From the NCBI GenBank assembly GCA_022376515.1, contig WTXI01000100.1, forward strand, positions 58,368-122,367: DNA of 64,000 nucleotides, in the 5' to 3' direction. The notes beneath the pieces were generated by a model. The model saw only the letters and a program-made list of their open reading frames with translations. It had not been told where the DNA came from and searched no databases. The DNA comes from Lactifluus volemus. Its lineage: Eukaryota > Basidiomycota > Agaricomycetes > Russulales > Russulaceae. Positions 59,711-64,000 of the stretch are shown here, piece by piece. How positions within the stretch are numbered: the stretch's first letter is position 1; each line of letters starts with the position of its first letter. Both the position numbers and the translations under genes were made by a program.

Positions 59711-59984
59711 CGTATGTTTACTGGAGTAATTGGTTGATTTGATTTGCTTCAGAGGTTCATAGCATTCTAGATAAATACTCACGGGCCGGGATACCCGTTG
59801 CACTAGTTAGCACGTGGGCTATATGCCACGTGCCCAACCCATTCCTTGCGTCACATCAAGGACCACAGCAACTTCCTAGTGTACTGGCGTGTTATGGAGG
59901 GGTCACAGCACCAGTGTAGAAACAAAAGCGAAGAGAGTGCACTCAGTTGCTACTCGGAAAAAAAAACATAAGCGTAAGAACTAT

Positions 59985-62526
59985 CTACCCATCCTCTACC
60001 ACAACACGCTCCATTGCCTCCAGGGCTCTCCGCGCGCGTTCCCTAACTTCTCTATCCACGACAATACTAACTCCTCCTCCAGGTCCACCCCCACCAAACT
60101 CGACAAGATGCCGGAGCGTGCTCTCGATCCCGGCGGCTCGGAGTTGTGCCGCTCCCCATGCGAGTTCGATGATCGCGCTGAGGGCAGCGCAGCGCGCGTC
60201 TGCGGGTGCGTCGACGAGCGCACTGCGGAGAGAACGAAGGAGTTGCGGGTGTTCGAGGATGAGGGTCTGACGCTGCATGTGGCCGTTAGCCAGGTTGGCC
60301 AGGGCGTACGCGGCCTGGAGCACGACGTCCGCGTCTCGCGTCTCGAGCCCACTCGCTAGAGCCCCTAGTAGTCGCTGGGCACCTAGAGCATCAAACACGG
60401 CGTCGACGTCATCCTCGCAGTCTGCAAAGTTGCGCAGGAGGTACAACGCCTGTTCGCGCACGCCCAGGTCGGGGTCGTCAAGGCGCGCATCGAGCGCGGG
60501 CCAGCCGATGTCCGCCATAATCGCACGTTTTGTGTCTGGCGAGCATTTGTAGACGAGGTTTTTGAGTGCCCAGAGGGAACTGAGGCGCAGCTCAGTGTAA
60601 GGCGAGCGGAGAAGGCGTGCGAGGCGCGTGGCAACGCCTTGTTCAAGAAACGGGGCTCGCAGAGGGGAGTATTGGTTCACGAGGTTGCAGATGGCTGCCA
60701 GCGCAGCATGCACCACGCGCCGGTCTTCATCTTCCTTAGTGAAGACGGAAAATAATGCTGTGCCCAGGCCCGAGTCGACAAGCGATGTCCGTGCAACAGC
60801 AACACTTCGTGAGAGAGCACGGATGCATTGACATGCGGCGTATCGTACGCCGGTGTGTCGGTGGGTGAGTGCCGAGGCCAACGGCGGCAGTAGTCGTTGA
60901 CCATCAGTCACCTCGCGCCGTATGTCGTTGTCTGCGAGCGCGAGGACAGCGATGGTCGTAAATGCAGCCTCACGCAGACAACAGAGGCTGTCGGGTTCGT
61001 CTTCCTCCCATTCTGTTGGGGCCTTGTTGTCCGCCGTATTGGACGGCGTAAGTGAGTGAACGAGGTCGGAGAGCTTGGCTAGTGAGCCCCTGTCAAAGGC
61101 GGTTTGACATAACTCTTTCTCGTCCATCACCAGATAGTCTGTGTGTGATTCATTCAGGACTACGTACAGGCTGGCTACTAGAGTATGGCTTACTGAGAAT
61201 AAAGCATGCCTTGGTACGATTTTGAGGCGATTCAGTCTTTGAATCAATCATGCGGTTCATGACATGCATGATAACGAGTGAAGCCGCGAGATCTGGAGGT
61301 GCTGGATGATGGTGGTTTTCTGCGCTTGCTCGGATGATATGCGTTGCACTAATGCGTTGTCAGTGGGGCGAATGATATATGAGGGTTCAAAGTTTCCCCA
61401 CCATAGACTCGCAGCGAGCTGCACATCGGTAGAGCGAGATTTGCATAATCCCAAGGCTAGAGTCAAGACGAGTGGAAACTCTGGCACGGTCACAGATTTG
61501 GGAGGCCATGAAACAACGACTCGAGAAGTACGCACCTGGGCTTGGTCTACCAACTGGGGCCCTAGCAAGGTGAACAGCAACATCGTGATTGTCTTTGGCA
61601 AGGGCGGCTAGAGCGTTCAAGGCCGCCTCCTGTACCTTAACGTCACGGCTACGCAACAGCGTCGTAAGATGACGCGCCACCCACCCACCACCCCCAGAAT
61701 GTGCAGGTGATATTGACTCAGGGCGCTCCCAGCGACGTCGCCCGCGAGAAGCGTCTCTGCCACGCTCCGCAGGAGGAACCCACTCCGCGACAGTGGTGCG
61801 ATGACTAGGTGCACGAAGCGCTGCGCCAAGGAGCTGCGCGATGGAGATGCTGGTCTGCGGCGAAGAATCAGTGAGGAGAGGAAGGTACACGTCCAGAACC
61901 TCGAGCTGTGCGAACGCAGTCAGGCCTTGTGGGGTGCAACCGATAGATGCGGCGCATTACCTGGAATAAATACTCGAGGGCAAGTTTCGCGTCATCGCGC
62001 ACGAGTGATGAATCATCCCTGAGACCCCATTGTGAGGGGCCTACGAGCTCTGCACATGCTACTGCGAGGGCACGAAGAGCTCGAGAAAAGGCAGCTTTGG
62101 TCGCGGGAGGTTCGGAGGGGCTGAAGCGTGAAATAGCGTAAAGGAAGGCCTGGTGCGCATTGGAAAGAAGAAGACTGCGCAACGCTTCCGGGGACCCTGA
62201 TGAAAGCAGGAGGAGGCAAGGGATGAGCACATGGAAGGTCTGCGGCTGTGATTGCGCACCGTAAGATAATGACGTGATGACCTGGGCAGCCTCGACACGG
62301 ATATCGTCTTGTGATCCCGCAGCCTCCTCAAATTGTTCAGGTGTATTGATACACTTAACAAGGCTGATGGAGAGAAGACGGTCAAGCGTGGTGATGAGGG
62401 ACTAGTCGTCACGTACGTGGCAACAAAAAGCTCATCCTGAGCCAACACTAGTTTCGCGGACGGGTTTCCGATCACGCTGTTCTTGACCCTTTTAAGCGTT
62501 GAGATATTCACCGTTTGAATGGTCAT
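59985..62526 (-). CDS. Armadillo-repeat protein, ARMC8/Vid28 type (GID/CTLH ligase subunit)
   Basis: Start at 62526: MTIQTVNISTLKRVKNSVIG, then NPSAKLVLAQDELFV, the N-terminal pattern of ARMC8/Vid28 proteins. Armadillo repeats follow throughout (VQEAALNALAALAKDNHDVA, LREAAFTTIAVLALADNDIR, VRYAACQCIRALSRSV, LRLSSLWALKNLVYKC, VREQALYLLRNFADCEDDVD, VLQAAYALANLANGH). It ends with a Gly-rich stretch and MERVVVEDG at 59985. Length about 780 residues. In the GID/CTLH E3 ligase this subunit (Gid5) scaffolds substrate receptors; in yeast the complex removes gluconeogenic enzymes. Near 62420 the frame changes between VAT and LITTLDRLLS. The gap allows only a very short intron (about 23 bases), so this may be a true indel or sequence error. 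Other junctions are normal. Confidence 0.8.
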
Positions 62527-62830
62527 TATTATACAAATACGAATGAATGAAAGGGGGTGAAGTACAAGGGCTGAATGGAGGGGGCACACAACGATGAACT
62601 GGATATAGCAAGCGCGTCTATACATGGTCCGGAATATGTTAAAAGAACAAAACAAACTCGACTATAACAAAACAACGTCGACAGATCTGCAGCTGCGTAT
62701 CAAGATTCTCCGCAGCTCTCCAATAAGACCTAGCTGCGCCTACTCTGATATAAAATCTGTCACTAGAGTGCTCGCTAGGAAACCTGCTGATCCTTCGCGT
62801 TACCACTGTGGCACCACTACCGCACCATCC
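62527..62830. promoter_or_regulatory. Divergent region between the armadillo gene and the fourth RdRP
   Basis: Holds the block 62684-62760 shared with the upstream region of the third RdRP, including a GATATAAAAT TATA-like stretch about 80 bases before the RdRP start. Confidence 0.4.
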
Positions 62831-64000
62831 ATGGAACTGGATCTCAAGTACGTTTCTTTCGAGCGGATGTCTATGACGTTCGCAAAGCAGTTGCTCTCGT
62901 CCTTCACGGCCCCGATCTCTATGACCCTAATGACAAGGCGAACAAAGGTCGTGTACCGAATTTTGAAGTCGTGATGGGCAAAAGCCCGCCGGCCGCCATC
63001 ACAATGGCGTAGCCATTCTACGTGTTACAAAGGAAGTAGGCATACGACTCCTCCGGTGGCAGCGGGAGTCCGAAACCAATCGAATCGTAGTCCATGGGAA
63101 GGCACTCCGAACTTTCAACAACCATCGCGATATTACTACCCGGGCGTGAAAGACACACTCGAAAAGGCGCTCTATGTTGATCCAGACCGGGATAAGCGCC
63201 GCAGTCTAATAGAAGATCAATCAAAGCTGGTCCGTTTGCGAGTCACACACATTCAGTTCGGTGTGTGGTACAAATCCACAAATTCCGAATCTCCCTCCAG
63301 CCCAAGGAGGAGATTCTCCATAGAGTATGAACTGGATTTCCTCTCCCACAGCGCTGCATACATCTCTATCGTGTATGGGCACAAGCTCATTCACATTGAC
63401 GTGAGCCTACTCTATTCTTGCCCAAGCGACAAAGGCCCTGATATCTCGCCCTAATAAGATCGGGCAGCGTGAAACAGAGGAGATTAATTATTTTATTCTT
63501 GTCAAATTCTTGAATATTCGAAAGATAGGCCTCGGCTTTGAAGACGGCCGACCGTGTGAGTACGATAGTGTGGTATTGGGGCTCGATCTGGCTAACAATA
63601 ATTTTAAGTCATTATCTTCGACTTACATACTCCGCCACACTTTGAGCAGGAGAGTTACAAAATCGCGCACCGGAGGGTATCGAACGCCAAGGAGATATAA
63701 GACGCGCGACCGGATCTGCGCACTTGACGACGCCCACGCCCGCATCGCGCCGTATGCCCACCATCTCCGCGTCCTCCTCGCCGACCCGGATGACCTCAAA
63801 GAGTTTGAGAAGGTACTCATCATCGCGGAATGTGAACCCCGCCCCATCCGAGTTCCTCACGTGGAGGCACAACCAATGGGATTCTTTTCCCAACTGAACC
63901 TTAACCACGTTCAGCGCTGGATAATGACGATGGACTTCAAGATTGCTTTCCAGATCGAGGGCTACTTACGTTGTGGTCTCCTTAATACTCAAGACTTGCT
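62831..64000 (+). pseudogene. Frameshifted RdRP copy, cut by the window edge
   Basis: Very close to the third RdRP and with the same upstream block. Compared with it, the reading frame is broken at least four times: near 62858 (one base short), near 62985 (one base short), near 63148 (CGGGCGTGA) and between 63650 and 63705 (two bases short). The pieces between still spell family blocks: ADVYDVRKAVALVLHGPDLY, GIRLLRWQRESETNRIV, QFGVWYKSTNSESPS and KTRDRICALDDAHARI. After 63700 the frame is open to the end of the window (ALDDAHARIAPYAHHLRV). The catalytic part would lie beyond 64000. Unless the indels are sequencing errors, the 5' half cannot make a normal protein. Confidence 0.8.

Noticed and set aside
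1..64000. CRISPR arrays, bacterial operons or phage genes
   Set aside because: None seen; spliced genes and families are fungal throughout.

Overview
The window is nuclear DNA of a mushroom-forming basidiomycete (Agaricomycetes). Almost every gene is split by 45-70 base GT-AG introns. The recognisable families are typical of these fungi: F-box proteins with divergent C-terminal halves, NACHT-ankyrin NLR-like proteins, DUF6534-type membrane proteins and QDE-1-like RNA-dependent RNA polymerases (RdRPs). Nothing points to a bacterium, plasmid or virus. All gene models below were spliced by eye.

Left part (1-12.5 kb): one two-gene cassette is present three times on the minus strand. Each copy holds an F-box gene and, upstream of it, a small gene of unknown function whose protein starts MNYDIFRDEL. 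Spacers between the cassettes share a short repeat, and one spacer carries a tRNA-derived SINE-like insertion. A fourth, diverged relative of the small gene lies alone at 28.3-29.5 kb.

Middle left (13-29.5 kb): a block made of an RdRP 3' remnant plus a DUF6534-type membrane gene is a direct duplicate of a block at 46.6-49.9 kb. A second RdRP remnant lies at 16.2-16.65 kb in the opposite direction. A NACHT-ankyrin gene (18.5-21.9 kb) is followed by an RdRP gene (23.0-27.9 kb) whose frame continues by splicing into five CCHC zinc knuckles. This looks like an RdRP/zinc-knuckle fusion gene.

Housekeeping block (30.5-36 kb): a very small Swi5 gene, COG6 (Golgi tethering complex) and the pyruvate dehydrogenase E1 alpha gene. 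Gene-poor DNA follows, then a UbiA-type prenyltransferase gene at 39.5-41 kb.

Right part (43-64 kb): a second RdRP with an N-terminal deletion, the second DUF6534-type gene, a decayed proteasome alpha-6 fragment, a third RdRP that appears complete, a coiled-coil protein gene, an armadillo-repeat gene of the ARMC8/Vid28 type (GID/CTLH ubiquitin ligase), and a fourth RdRP that is frameshifted and runs off the window.

The main theme is a local concentration of RdRP sequences (four gene-length copies and two remnants in 51 kb), mixed with housekeeping genes and set beside an NLR-like gene and an F-box array. This fits repeated segmental duplication of an RNA-silencing gene in an accessory, possibly defence-related, region. 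The functional link between RdRP, NLR and F-box genes is inference from position only.
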